Origin: Chloranthus sessilifolius
Lineage: Eukaryota; Streptophyta; Magnoliopsida; Chloranthales; Chloranthaceae
DNA length: 64,000 nt
Reading direction: 5' to 3'
Assembly (NCBI GenBank): GCA_021018995.1
Contig: CM037589.1
Coordinates: forward strand, 11,485,001-11,549,000
Position numbers and translations under genes: made by a program. Every line of letters starts with the position of its first letter. The first letter of the stretch is position 1. Shown piece by piece: positions 11,481 to 24,400 of this stretch. The notes beneath the pieces were generated by a model, which was given only the letters and a program-made list of their open reading frames with translations, was not told the DNA's origin and ran no database searches.

Positions 11481-12433
11481 TACATAAAGTTGTTTTTGAG
11501 GTTGAAGGCTTGAATTATGGTCCCCACAGAGGGCACAAGTTGAAATTACTTCTAGCTTCTGTCGCTTAAGGTGGGAAACATACCACATTCCCCCATTTCC
11601 ATCTTGTTTGGGCCACTGGATTTATGTTCTTTTTCTGAAAAGATTGTGGGCAGGAACAGAGTGGGCTTGCACTCTCAAGTGGCTAAGTTGATCGCAGGGA
11701 TGGATAAACTAGTCTCTCTCTTCACTGACCACGCAAGATTGGTTGGTTAGACTACTTTCTGAGGGGCTATATGAATAATATTGCAGCTTTTTTTACTGTC
11801 TACGTTGATCAAATTTCAAACCATAATCTAATTTCCTTTGATGGATAAGGGAGATCCATGTTACCTTTCTCCTTGTAAGGTTTTAATGTCTCTTTGATTG
11901 AACTGTTATGGCAAGGAAAAACTTATACAAATGAAGATGCAAATATGGAAATTGGAACTTGAATAGTATTTGTTATGTTCATTGTTATCGTTGTTGTTTT
12001 GTGCCGTCTATTTGGGCTTCACCTCCTTTTTTTCATAATTTCTGCTGGAATTGACTCTACTAACAACATCAATAGGTAGTGGATTTTAGGTGAGAGATTT
12101 CTGCCAGAAGTTGACCTTCACATACTTTTAGGTGGCCTGACATTTATAAATCTCAATTTTTTGCAAGATTCTAAGAGGACTCTCTTCCAGGGCAGTAGCA
12201 GGGATATTCTTTGCAGGGATGTCTTCACCCAATTCGATCTTCCACATTCACCAGACCCTTCATCAGAGCTCTCTTCTCGTACTACGCTGCAACATGGCAC
12301 AAAAGATAAGGGCACCCCTCTTTATCTGTTTTTTGTTCAATAGTGTTCAATAGTATCCTTTTTTAAACTTGCTCTATCTACTTCAATATCTTGTAATTGT
12401 GACTCTTGTTATATCGGTAAATTTCATAAACTA
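11481..12433. other. Intergenic, no recognised feature
   Basis: Roughly 950 bp of ordinary AT-rich sequence. I see no coding signature, inverted repeat or RNA gene. Confidence 0.6.
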
Positions 12434-13640
12434 CCGTTTTGAGTTATCTAGTTCAATTTCTCAAAGCCTGTTGGATCTCATCCACGCAGATGTCTAGAGA
12501 CCTTCCCCTGTTACATCTTTCAAAGGCTATAGATATTACATCCTTTACATTGATGATTACTCAAGGTTTTGTTGGTTATACCCTCTTTATGCTAAATCTG
12601 ATGTTTATCAATTATTTCTTCATTTTAAAAATCAAGTTGAAAACCAATTTTCACAGAAAAACAAATTATTTAGAAGTGAGAATGGAGGGGAATTTATTAA
12701 CAAACAAATGTCTTCTCTTTTCTCTACACATGATATAAGTCATCAAATGTCATGCCCCCATACACCTGAGCAGGACGGCGTTGTTGAGGGCAAGCACAAA
12801 CATCTAATAGAAACGTCCATTACCGAATTGCACCTACTTATTGGATGGATGTCCTGTAGAACACGATGTTCATCCCCACCACACATCATTCCCCCAATTT
12901 AACACCCAACACAATGTTCCAACCGGCCACAACATCGTCTTTACCCTCACAATCCACTATCCAACCTGCCATTTCTTTTCATATTCTATGTCAAAGGGAT
13001 AGTCCCAAAAATGAAATTTTTACAGTAAATTCAAGCGGCTGCTATGGGAAGCGAATTTAATGCCCTTATCCAACAAGGCACATTCTCCTTGGTTCCCCTT
13101 TCCGCCATCACAAAATAATTGGTTACAAACGGATATTCAAAATTAAAACAAATGTTGGCAGATCTATTCCTCGCGACAAGGCTTGGCTAGTGGCTTAGGG
13201 TTATAACTAGGAATACGACATCAACTGTACCGACTGTACCGAAACATACAGTTCCATAGTGAAACCACCCACTATAGGGGTAGTTCTATCTATGGCGTTA
13301 CACTACAAGTGGGACGTATCAAACGCCTTCCTGCATGGACGTGTTGAAGAGAGTTTATGAGAGGTATGCCTGCAGATTAGGAAAAGTTATGTACGGCCTT
13401 AAACTAGCTGCTGTTTGCCGCATTATCCACCTTAAAAACATCAAGGCTTCCAAATGAGTGCCTGCGGAAACCGTCCTAATTGTTCAAGTCTCCAAGATTG
13501 GGCTCACTATTGTTTTGATGTACGTTCATTACATTTTGGTCACCGGCATTGCCTACATCAATAGTTTCATCGCTGCCTTCGACAAGTGATCAAGCATCCA
13601 AGATTTAGGCGATTTTTTGGGGATTTGTGATATATGGAAT
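12434..13640 (+). pseudogene. Degenerate Ty1/copia pol fragment (integrase then reverse transcriptase)
   Basis: From about 12505 to 12840 one frame reads through a copia integrase core: YYILYIDDYSRFCWLYPLYA, SENGGEFINK, then CPHTPEQDGVVEGKHKHLIE. The first catalytic motif is followed by a TAG where the family has Trp (HADV-stop), and the second catalytic Asp is replaced by Glu (SENGG). Sequence beyond 12850 jumps, by deletion, to the start of the reverse transcriptase (QAAAMGSEFNALIQQGTFSL near 13025), then decays. WDVSNAFLHG (about 13315) and a YVHYILVTG in place of the catalytic YVDD loop (about 13525) are still visible. No LTRs were found beside it. Clearly dead. Confidence 0.85.
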
Positions 13641-13790
13641 CAAAAATTGATCGTCTAATAGGCGCGCTCGGATCTCAAGATCTATTATGTGGAAGATTAG
13701 GGTAAAACTGTGAAACACGATCTCTATCATCTAATTAAAATGAATCAATGGTTTTTAAGGGGTTTGAGATGTGGGCGCTTTCAGAGAACG
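13600..13790. repeat. Hairpin-MITE family A, right arm only
   Basis: Shows ATGGAATCAAAAATTGATCG, CTAATAGGCGCGCT, ATCTCAAGATCTATTATGTG and CACGATCTCTATCATCTAAT, the right half of the family seen whole at 15105-15478. Confidence 0.6.
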
Positions 13791-13823
13791 CTTGGGCACA
13801 AATAGAGGTACCCTTTCTTTGAA

Positions 13824-13999
13824 GAGTTAGTCTACAATGGGTCCCATGATGTGAAGTAAAGCAGTCCACACATTTGAGTGATTGCATTACGTACACGGAC
13901 TTCCCTGCATTGGGAGTCGGTGTACGTCATTCAATCACACCGATGTGTGGACTGCCGTGTCCACCCATGATGGGTGGAACATTTATTGTAGACTAACTC
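13824..13999. mobile_element. MULE-type MITE, TAGTCTAC family, with 9-bp target duplication
   Basis: Inverted termini GAGTTAGTCTACAAT and ATTGTAGACTAACTC; flanks TTCTTTGAA (13815-13823) and TTCTTTTAA (14000-14008) are a 9-bp duplication with one mismatch. Internal inverted words are CAGTCCACACAT/GATGTGTGGACTG. Same family as 4604 and 4946. Confidence 0.88.
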
Positions 14000-14230
14000 T
14001 TCTTTTAAAGCGTGATTATTCTTTTTAATTATATGTAACAACATAAATCTCGTGTGCAAGTAGTCACTCCCTTCAAATGATGAGAGCTGACAAAATTGAC
14101 CTCTGCCTAGATAAATTTTTCGAAATGTGTCACGCAAAAACATCATCTAAGCCATATGATTTGAAGCCCATGATGTAATGATTTTACTATGACAGATAGT
14201 GCTCATGGTGTATTGTTGATAAGAAATAAG

Positions 14231-14622
14231 GGTACTGGTATTTACAACCGAAGATTCTATATTCTTCCATCTTAAATTAGACGATAGTGATCATTTTTTT
14301 TTCAATCTTTGTACACAATAGATCCTGAAATCATAAGCCTATCATCGGGTGGCCAGATGTTGATTCCACGTGAAATATATCCCCAAAAGTGACCTGAGAA
14401 CACCATCTTATGGTTCACCAATGATCACAATCGTTTTTGGAGATTTTAACACTTTGGATCAACAGCTAACCGTAGGATAGGTTAGCCATGAGCCCATGAT
14501 CTAAAGATCATTTATGTGTAGGATTGGACTGAAAAAATGATCTTTATCGGCTGATTGAAGGCAGTCAACTATTTTATCGTGCAAAAACCTACAGAATTTT
14601 TAGTTGCAAATACTGGTAGCAA
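14231..14622. repeat. Hairpin-MITE family A, near full length
   Basis: The outer ends TACTGGTATTTACAACCGAA and TTTAGTTGCAAATACTGGTA form an inverted repeat; inside are mirrored arms (CACAATAGATCCTGAAATCAT against ATGATCTAAAGATCATTTAT) and a TTGATTCCACGTGAA centre. Bases 14009-14230 include a single copy of the GTGTGCAAGTAG terminus described at 3943. Confidence 0.65.
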
Positions 14623-15104
14623 AAAAGTAATGTTGGTATTCTAGTAAAACTAATACGTGTGTGCGACTACCAGGATGTTTTAGTTGCGTGTTCAAATCAC
14701 CGTGGGTTCACTCTTTAGTAAACAAAAGTGTTGCCAGTAGCAGCGATTTCCGCAACTAAATGCTCTCGTGGTGCCATGGAAGGTTTCACCAATCAAACTG
14801 TCGACCGTCTTGAATCAGATTATAAAAGTCACGATTTGTTCCAATTTTTTTCATGTTAGATATTGTGATCGCATATCAGACGGTAAAACTTTTATTTTTG
14901 ATAGTTGATATGTGTAATATTATCTCAACATCCATTATATGAAATATTGGAACGCAAAGCTACCTATATTCGAAAGCAAAGCGACATATATCATTAGAAG
15001 CAACGAAGTCAATGTTGGGAACGGTGGAACCATTACTTGCACTGTAAGCAAATCTTTAGTTGCAAAAAACACTATCCCTTATTAAATAGTAGCTTTAAAG
15101 GCTC

Positions 15105-15478
15105 CCTGAATTTTGGTGGGCACCTATGCTAAAATCCGTCGAGTACATTAAATCAAATGATGGAGGTTGTTTTCGCTCCAATCTTTTGCCGAAGTGATCT
15201 TGAGATCATGGCCCACCTATCAGACTGTCATTTTTCGATTTCATGTGACATGAATCCTCAAAAAGTATCCCTAAAATCACATTGCACACACCACTTTCAA
15301 TCGTGACTTTGGGGATACATTTTTGGGATTTATTCCATATGAAGTCAAAAAATGACCGTCTAATAGGTGCGCTATAATCTCAAGATCCTTTGTGTGGACG
15401 ATTGGAGTAAAAAACGATCTCCATCATCTAACTTAAAGCAATCAAAGGTTTTTAGCGTAGGCGCTCACCAAAATTCGG
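15105..15478. repeat. Hairpin-MITE family A, best copy
   Basis: Almost the whole 374 bp is two inverted arms of about 170 bp. The left reads CCTGAATTTTGGTGGGC, GATCTTGAGATCATGG, CAGACTGTCATTTTTCGA; the right is its complement through GACCGTCTAATAGG, ATCTCAAGATCCTTTG, CCAAAATTCGG. No coding capacity; target duplication not identified. Confidence 0.75.
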
Positions 15479-16640
15479 TGACTACATTTAAAACTACCTT
15501 TTATTAAAACCTTTTTTTATGAACTTATCAATGGACAATTCCTCGATAAGTTTAGTGTTTATTGACCAAAATTCCATGAACTTCCCCACGGACAATTCAT
15601 TGGATAGTTTTAAATTTTACTAAAAAGAAGTTCTATTTTAGTGAAATAACGTACAAGCCACTATTTTCATGATCATGCCACGAAACTTATCGGTAAGTTT
15701 GGTTTTAATGAAATAGAACGAAAATGCAACTAAGCTTAAGTTTTGTTTTTAAAGAAAATTATGAAAATGCCCCTAAACTAACATATAGTTCATCGATTAG
15801 TTCTAATGGAATACCGAAAATGCCCCTTCAACCTATCAATGGACAATTCATTCAACATTAGGTTTTTTTACTGAAAAATGAAAATGTCGTATGCACAATT
15901 TATCGATAATTTTTAAAAAAAAATTAATAAAAAGGCAAAAAATTGTCCTTACCATATTTCTTTTATATGAACTTATCGATGGGCAGTTCAAATAAAAGTT
16001 AAGACAGGTTGATCAAATAGAAGTTAAGACAAGTTGATCGAAGAAGGAGAAGAAGATAGACTAAAACTATCCGTGAAAAAAAAAAAAATCCTAATTTTTT
16101 GAGGTTTGTTGAGAAGATGGAGGACGAGACTCAAGGGACATAGAAGAAGCAAGATCACTTGGTGAGATACAGGCCAAAGTCGAGAAGGAAATGGGCACCG
16201 CCATTCAAGGTAATTCCATTTTTAGGGTTTTGTTTTGGTTAAAATCCCAGAAGTTTTACTTAATTCACAATTCGTTCAATTCTTTTTCATTGCATTCGCT
16301 ACTATTGTGGGAACTCAAGTTGCTGGGGTTTGGATGAGTTTTTTTATATTTTGTTATTATTTTTTTTTTGATAAACCGATAATAGCTAGATTTGATATTT
16401 TGTTATTTTTTTTTATAAACTAATAATAGCCAGATTTGATAAAACTTAACGTTAACCTTCTATAAAAGAAAGAGGACCTCAAACAGTAGATCCTTTAAAA
16501 ACAAGGCTTTTTACATATAGGCGTCGCGCACCTTATTTTATCTGGAAAACAAATAACGCTGGTTTTTGTTCCAAAATGACGCCCAAGATGTATTAGCCCA
16601 CGTACCGTCTTTTAGGTTTTTACAATTATACCCTCTCGTA
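15479..16640. other. Intergenic, AT-rich, no recognised gene
   Basis: Contains several loose copies of a word like AACTTATCGATGGACAATTC (about 15520, 15580, 15680, 15820, 15965), suggesting an old degenerate repeat. Nothing coding is supportable. Confidence 0.5.
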
Positions 16641-16658
16641 AGAAATCTATGTAAAAGT

Positions 16659-17125
16659 CGTTCACCGGATATTGATCATCGATGGATGTAGATGAGATCC
16701 GATGAGATGGTCGCCGGCAACGCTAGGGTTTAGGAGAAGCTATAGTTTTTACAATGGCCACAACTCTACTGTACGCTTGCCGGGCATTGATCATCTACGC
16801 ACGTAGATGAGATCCAGCGAGATGGTCGCCAGCAAAGCTATGGTTTTGGAGAAGCTATGATTTTCACGAAAGCCACAGAGGAAGCTAGGGCTTTGGAGAA
16901 GTGACCCTAACTTGATTGTACGCTCACCAGACATTGATCATCAATGGATGTATATGGGATCCGGCGAGATTGGCGGCGCTACAATTTTTAAGAAGAGGAC
17001 GGCAAGAGGTTTTTTCTCACAAGAACATAGTGACTCCGTATCGATTGCACGCTCGTCGGACATCGATCATCAACGGACGAAGATGGGATCCGGCGAGATG
17101 GTCGCCGGCGACCGGCCCTATGTGA
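16659..17125. repeat. Four degenerate tandem units of about 120-145 bp
   Basis: CATTGATCATC recurs near 16668, 16785, 16932 and 17061, each followed about 30 bp later by GATCCGGCGAGATGGTCGCC-like sequence and, in the first three, TTTGGAGAAGCTA. GC-rich compared with its surroundings. It resembles tandemly arranged 5' leader or coding debris, but I do not recognise the source. Confidence 0.7.
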
Positions 17126-17447
17126 CATTAGGAGACGGCGCTGGAGAAGATAGGGTTATGGAGATGACAAAGGGCTTTGTGTAAAGGCAGTTAGGTGGTA
17201 ACCTACAAATAATAGGGGAAAATTGTAAAAAAAAATTATACCAAGATGCCAATGTGTAAACACACAGGCGAGATGCCAACGTGTAAACACACAGGCAAGA
17301 ATGGCCCGTTTTCTCCCCTATGGGGCGCTAAGTGATTAAAAAAAAAAAAAAAGTCTACCGAAATTATGATAAAAATTGTTTTGAGGCATGGTTTCGTACT
17401 TTTCTCTTAAAAATATCCCTACTAAATGAAAGCCCAACATGCGCTAA

Positions 17448-17451
<4 letters not shown>

Positions 17452-17493
<42 letters not shown>
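17452..17493. repeat. (TC)n microsatellite
   Basis: 21 uninterrupted TC units. Confidence 0.97.
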
Positions 17494-17496
<3 letters not shown>

Positions 17497-18180
17497 TGTG
17501 TCGCGGCTACTTTGTCCAGCGCTTACATGCGCCCAAAGCCAATTCCCTTCCTTCGTTTCTTTCTCATTTTGATTCAAATATCTTGAAAATGGGTGTTTGT
17601 TTTAAGTTAAAGTGCAAGATATAATTTATCAAAATCGTCTTATAAGGTCGTAATATGTCAAAATCATCTTACAAAGTCGTATATATGTTAACGTATTAAA
17701 TACGAGACTACGGATGATGAAGACAATAAAATCCTCAAGAAAGTTAAGGTCGAGAAGGAATAAATACTCATTTTCAATTTAATTGAAATTTCAAGATTAT
17801 ACTTATTTGTTAGTTTTTATATTTTTCTTCATGTTCTATAGTTGACAATATAAGTTTTATATATATATATTTATTTATTTATTTTTTTGATAAATTTTTA
17901 TAATTTTAAATTATACATAATGAAGACATGTGAAATATAGTAATAAATGTTTTTTTTGTCTTTAATAAATCATAAAACATAGTAACCAACACATGAAGTA
18001 CTTTATATTCAATCATTTAAAAGTCCTAATATCTTGCATGTACCCTTTTATTAGTATATATATATAATTGTTGAACCAACTCGGTTCAACCCAATCAGAT
18101 CGAACTGGTACCTTCGTCAGTTTGGCATCCAGTCCGATTTTTAAAATATTTGTTCAAATCACTGAATGAAAAAAGAAAGG
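17494..18180. other. AT-rich intergenic sequence before the copia element
   Basis: No gene or mobile element recognised. A GAACCAACTCGGTTCAAC inverted word lies near 18072. Confidence 0.5.
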
Positions 18181-18391
18181 TGTATAAGCTCAACACCGGA
18201 TACATCCTCACAGGAAGCCTCCACAGCTATGCCACCTCATCAATTTGTTAGCGGTTGATTCATTTTCTGTTGTAATACCACTAGCAGTTTACTACTTATG
18301 GTTTGGATATATATAAAATTCTTGGCATAAGTCCAGATAGGGGCGATTATCCCTAAGTACCTTCTTCTCAGTCTTTCATGGTATCAAAGCC
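18181..18391 (+). repeat. 5' LTR (18181-18378) and primer-binding site (18379-18391)
   Basis: The LTR opens TGTATAAGCTCAACACC and closes TCTTTCA (TG...CA). TGGTATCAAAGCC immediately after is the usual plant copia primer site complementary to the 3' end of initiator tRNA-Met, with one base different from the common TGGTATCAGAGC. Confidence 0.92.
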
Positions 18392-18465
18392 ACTAACCAG
18401 CGTAAGGGCTAAGAGCTCCCCCCAATCCTAATCGTCTTCTTCGTTAAGCTCCAACGAGCTTAACA

Positions 18466-21400
18466 ATGGCGGCATCTTCCGCAAATCAATCTCCTTTTAT
18501 TTTAACCCTTCCACCAGGGTTATCTTTCTTTATTTCCAACCTCTCTGCTCTCATCCTGATCCGACTTGATGCTACAAACTTTGTCATCTGGGAAAAACAG
18601 ATGCAAAACACCTTACTGGCAAATAAAATGCTCGGATATGTCGATGGCACTACGGCATGCCCAGATCCGTTCATCACCAATCCAGCTGGCAAAGAAACTC
18701 CAAATCCAGAGCAGCAACTCTGGACTCTTGTGGACAACCATCTTCTCAGTGCTATCACCGCCACAGTCTCTCCCAACATTTCACTGTTTGTTATCAACTG
18801 AAACCATGTCCATGAGGTCTAGTTTCTACTAGCAAAACGGTACAAATCCCTCTTACGTCTCCACATCCATGAGTTGAAAACTAAGTTATTCTCCATTTAA
18901 AAAGAGGATTTGAAAATGAGTGATTACCTTGATCAAATCGGAATCATTTCCGATAAACTCATGGCCGCCAGATCTCCGATCTCTGATAAAGATTTGATTT
19001 ACTTCACTCTCCATGACCTATCATCTGATTATAATCCATTCAAATGCACGAGTCGCACCAGGGCCACCTCCTTTGTTGAACTCAACTCTCTTCTCATTTC
19101 AGAAGAAGTCCTCTCCCTTGCCAATCGTGAATCATCTAACTCTCAAATCAGTTCTCCCTTCAATACCTCCATGAACAACCCCCCACCTAGCAGCAACACC
19201 AGTTCCTCTTATCAATTGTCAAATCTATCATTCGAGAATAACATAAGGTTTTATCAATCCAATCGAGGTGGTCGCAATCGTGGCAACAACTACTATCGAG
19301 GTCGCGGCAGTGGCGGGCGTGGTGGCAACCCAACCCAAGGGAAACTTTTCTGTCATATTTGCGGCCGCGCCAATCACACTGCTCATCAGTGCTACTGTCG
19401 CCACCAAGGCCCTCTTTCTCCTCAACCTTCATCCCCACAGCATACGTATGTGGCCGCGACCCCTTCTATTTCAGACTCTAACTGGTATGTGGACAGTGGA
19501 CCTAACAATCACATTACAAGTGAGCTTTCCAATCTCTCCGTTCATGATTCTTATCATGGCAATGACAATGTCGTAGTAGGTAACGGATCCTCCCTTACGA
19601 TCAAGCACATTGGCTCTGGTTTGCTCCCCACTCCACTTAAACCTCTCTCTTTATCTCATATTCTTCATGTCCCAGATATTTCACACAATTTATTATCTGT
19701 TCACAAACTCACCAGGGACAATAATTGCCTTTTAATTTTTTACTTTCATGGCTTTCAAATTCAGGGTAAAGTCTCGAATCAAATCATCTTCAAGGGCCGA
19801 TGTAGCAATGGTCTCTACCCCATCCGTCTTCCAGCCAGCTCCTCTTCACCATGTCATGCTCTTCTCACTGCCCGCTTGTCGCCCACGATCTGGCATCGTC
19901 GCCAAGGTCATCTGCCTACTTTAATTTTTAATACTTTAGTTAAGAATGTTAATATTCGTGATTCCATTTCTGCTAATTTTATGTGTGAATCATGTAATGT
20001 GGGTAAAAGTCATCGGCTACCATTTTCTTCTTCTTCTTCATCTAATGTCAAATATCCTTTTGAGTTAATTCACTTTGATTCTGGGGCCCTACTCGACAGT
20101 CTTTCGTTCGAGGCTTTCGATACTATGTGTTGTTTGTGGATGATTTTTCCCGTTTCACTTGATTATACCCAATGCGCAACAAACATGAAGTTCTCTCCAA
20201 ATTTATTGCCTTCAAAACTCTTGTGGAAAAATAATTTCATCACCAAATTAAAATATTTCGATCGGACATTGGAGGCGAGTTTATTAATAATGACATGACC
20301 TCGCTTCTTGAGAGCAATGGCATCGTTCATCAAACTAGTTGTCCCCATATCCCGAAACAAAATGGAATAGCCGAGCGGAAACATCGCCATCTGATCGAAA
20401 CCACTATGACTTTACTTCACCAAGCATCTATGTCGGAAACCTTCTGGTTGGATGCCCTCCTCACAGCTGTGTTTTTTATCAACTGTCTCCCCAGTTCAGT
20501 CCTCACCTTTAAATCTCCATATGAGAAATTGTTTCATGCCTCTCAAAATTTCAAATTTTGAAGACCTTTGGTTGTTGCTGTTTCCCCTGGCTGCGACCCT
20601 ACAGTGCTCACAAGCTCACACCACTGTCTAAAAAGTGTCTTTCTTGGATATTGCAAAGACACTAAAGGTTATAGATGTCTTGATATTACCAGCAAACGTG
20701 TCTTCATCTCAAGACACGTCAAATTTTATGAAGAAGAATTTCTATTTTCTTGTGCCAAGCCCATCTCACCAAACACCCATCCACCCAACCAATAACCCCT
20801 ATTTTTGCCATCCTAACTCCCCAACTGACATATCCTCTCCCCCTAGCTGTATCCCAACCCTCCTTACAAACCACTATCCAATTCCCCTTACAAATCCCAC
20901 CTATGTCACCGCATTCCCACCTACCACATATCAATCCCTTCAACCTTCCCCACACACCTCTGTCTCCCACTTTGTCTAAACCTTTCTCACCACTTCCCAG
21001 ACTACTTATTACACACCCAACACCCTCCCAAATTTCAGCCCATACACCAACCCCATCAACTCACACCACTACAGCTCCATCCCCCTCACTACCTCCCCTT
21101 ACTATCCATCAATCAACTCCACCTCCATCCATTGAACCCATCCTCAATTCTTATCCTATGACCACCCGCTTTAAGCATGATATTTTTAAGCCTAAGCATT
21201 CTCTATGTCTCTTAGCCACCTCAAGTGTCATGACCCAGAACTCTTACCCGATCTCAAGAGTCTAGAATTCTGTGTTATGACCCCGCACACTGGTTAAGGC
21301 GATAAGCGGATATATACATAATCTATAAATTGATTTAACATATGGATCGAAGTATTTAAAATATCATTAAAAGGTAAATGACTCATAAATTAACAGCGAA

Positions 21401-24400
21401 AATCGTAAAAGATAATAAAAAGGTAAATCCTAATCATACATCTAAGATAGGAAATAAAATAAATTTTACGTAGGGTAAAATGTCACAAACGTAAACTCAC
21501 AAAAATATCAAAATAACTAGAATATGTCTCTCAAAGAATAAAGTCTAAAGCCAAATGACTCTCAAGGCTCGTAGAAATCTGTCGAATCTACGCTCTCCTC
21601 CGGCTGATAGCCAACGTCTCCATCTACGTAAGTCGCCTCCGGAACAGCAGCTCCCGCATCATCATAAACATGATAAATTTACTCAGTCGCGTAAACTGAG
21701 CGAGTTGCACAATCGATCCACCATAACTTACCCAGGTGATCGTGTATACAATCGCTTAAATTACGGTGTATTTTAAAAATATAACCAGCATTTTAAATAA
21801 AAGAAACAAACTTCTCTATACCTCATAGTCTATCATAATCAAGATTGGAATAGCAGCTCTCACGTCATCATAAACAGGATAAATAGAATTTTCACCTGAA
21901 ACTGTTAGATTTAGGAGGGGATAAGTTTACTCAGTCGCGTAAATTCAGCGGTTTGCACAATCGATCCACCATAACTTACCCAGGTGATCGTGTATACAAT
22001 CGCTTAAATTGCGATGCATTTTAAAAATATAATCAGCATTTTAAATAAAAGAAACAAACTTATCTATACCTCATAGCCAATCATAATCAAAACTGGAATA
22101 TACTATATAATATGAAGAGTGCATGATGCTTCTATTTCTTATCTCTTTTCCTATTTGTCTCATCAATTTATCATACGTGATAAATCATAAGTCTTATTAT
22201 TACTCCATATGTATAATGTGCTTCGTATCTTACTTATCTTACTTAAACGACCTATGTTAAAATCGCTGCTCAAGCCTATCACGCTATGTTTACGTGTAGA
22301 TAACCACCTAACTTTCATATCATAATATAAACCACCATCCAACCAGATGAGATTGTCGATATAGTAACTATGATAGCCCCTTAGTTCGAGATAAGGCTAT
22401 AATGTCCTTAAAACTCGTCTTGGCTGCAGACGTTGGACCCTTATGGTGGCTTGTAAGATATGAACGTATAAAATTTAATTCATATATAGCTGGCCTTCAC
22501 AGCGTATCTTAACATTTCATATCTTTATTCGGTTCTGGGCTTAGGTTCCTGCCCTGATTTCATATTTGCGTAGGCTTAAGTCCTCACTTTTTTAATATCT
22601 CATATCTTAGCATATTTCTATTTCATCTTTTCTTAAACTTAATTAAAATTGGTCATGGTGCAATAGGCTTTACAAATCACGCTTTTCAAGGGACAGGTTT
22701 CATCATAATCTGGATGTACTTCGTATGGCATCCCATACTACCATAGAAGATTGCATCCGTACATGGACGCCTACATCCAAGTTTCACATGACCGTGAAAA
22801 AAATTATACCGTGACGAAGGCTTATGTCATGTGTCATATCTTATTCTTAACTTATATGTGTATGCCCTATCGTGAATTTCTATATGATGAATGTCATATG
22901 ATGATGGTAAACATATGTAAGAATGAACTATAACATAAATCATAAGTATTTTATATTTTTAAAGAAAATTGATATAAAGTATAACACATCAAGCATTGAA
23001 ATAAAACAGAGAATAAGAAATATTTAACTACATTTATTTTATAATTGAATTAAAAATATATTTTATTGGGGTTAATTGTATCCATAGAAATTGATGGTCG
23101 ATTGATATAACAATTAGACATATTTCAGATTTTAAAGGGGCACACTTGTCCATTCAAGGCTTGTAGAAGGCTTAAAAGATGTAATATAATGGTAAGTGTT
23201 GAAAAATGTTAATATTTGACCCCTTAAACTTATAAATTATTGTTCGATGAAAGCTATTTAATTTTAGTGATTTATAAGTCTGAAGACAAGTTGAGCATAA
23301 AATAACCCAAGAGTTTATAAAAATTATTCAAATCCGTGCAACCTTAGATCATCTAAAACGTATCCCGACTTGAAGCTCAATTTTGATCTTAAAAATATTA
23401 AATTCGTGAAATTATTATTTCAGACAAAGTTGTAGATCTCATTGCCTTCTTTCCAATGTCATAAGAATCACATCAATCCGAATTCAGAGTAAAAAGTTAT
23501 AGCCAAAATATCGAGGTTGTGTCTGTTGAAGAGTTTGGCCAAATTTTACGAAAATCTAGGAAAAACGATCCTATCGATTTTGGGCCGAAATTTTATGTTT
23601 TTAAGATCCAAAATTTTCAAAATTTAGGAAAAAATTCAGATTTTCTTTTAAAAAAATAATTGAATAATTTAAGATGGATTTAGAGACACCCACCTGTTGA
23701 AGCGTGATTCGAATCCTACGATAATTTGGGTTGATGGAGATCAGATTCGATAAATGATATGCCCGAGTCTTTTCGCGAGAATTCATTTCTTACGATAGAT
23801 CGGTCGTAGCGATAAAGAACTTTGATGGTGAAAGATTCTCTGATAAGATCAAAAAATCGATAGAGATCCGACGAGGAGTTGTAAAAGATGGCACTGTCGG
23901 AGCTTTTACAAAGAAGAGAGAATACAGAGAGACAACTAAGAGAAAAAGTGAATATATATCTAATTCCCTTTCTAGGTTAACTCTAATTAAGACTTTTCGT
24001 ACAAGATTTAATTAAATAGTAATTTTTCCACGCAAGGAGAATTCATACGCGACTTGAATAACTTGAGAAGAGGTTTTGTTCTAACTTTGTGTAAGCACCA
24101 AAGCAAATGGTGATTCTCTCCCGAAATTACAGTTATGCCCTTTAACCTGCTTTACTCTTCAAACGGGCGTAACTTTTTATATTCTTGTCGAAAATCGATA
24201 AATTATATATCTTTGGAATTGTATTGTCGAGTACTTCGCAATGAGTCTAATATTGATATAAAAAAAGAGTCAAACTATTTCTAAAGTGGGTGGATTCCGA
24301 TGTGGAGCGTTAGCACCATGCACTGAGTGATACATAATCCAATACCGTTAAATAAAGTTAAAAAATTGGGTTATTACATCAAGCCTCTCCATTGAGCCCA

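Noticed and set aside
16912-17184. 90-codon open frame
   Set aside because: It runs through two units of a degenerate tandem repeat; codons repeat with the unit and no domain is visible.
18486-18797. 103-codon - strand frame opposite copia gag
   Set aside because: Antisense shadow of the gag coding strand.
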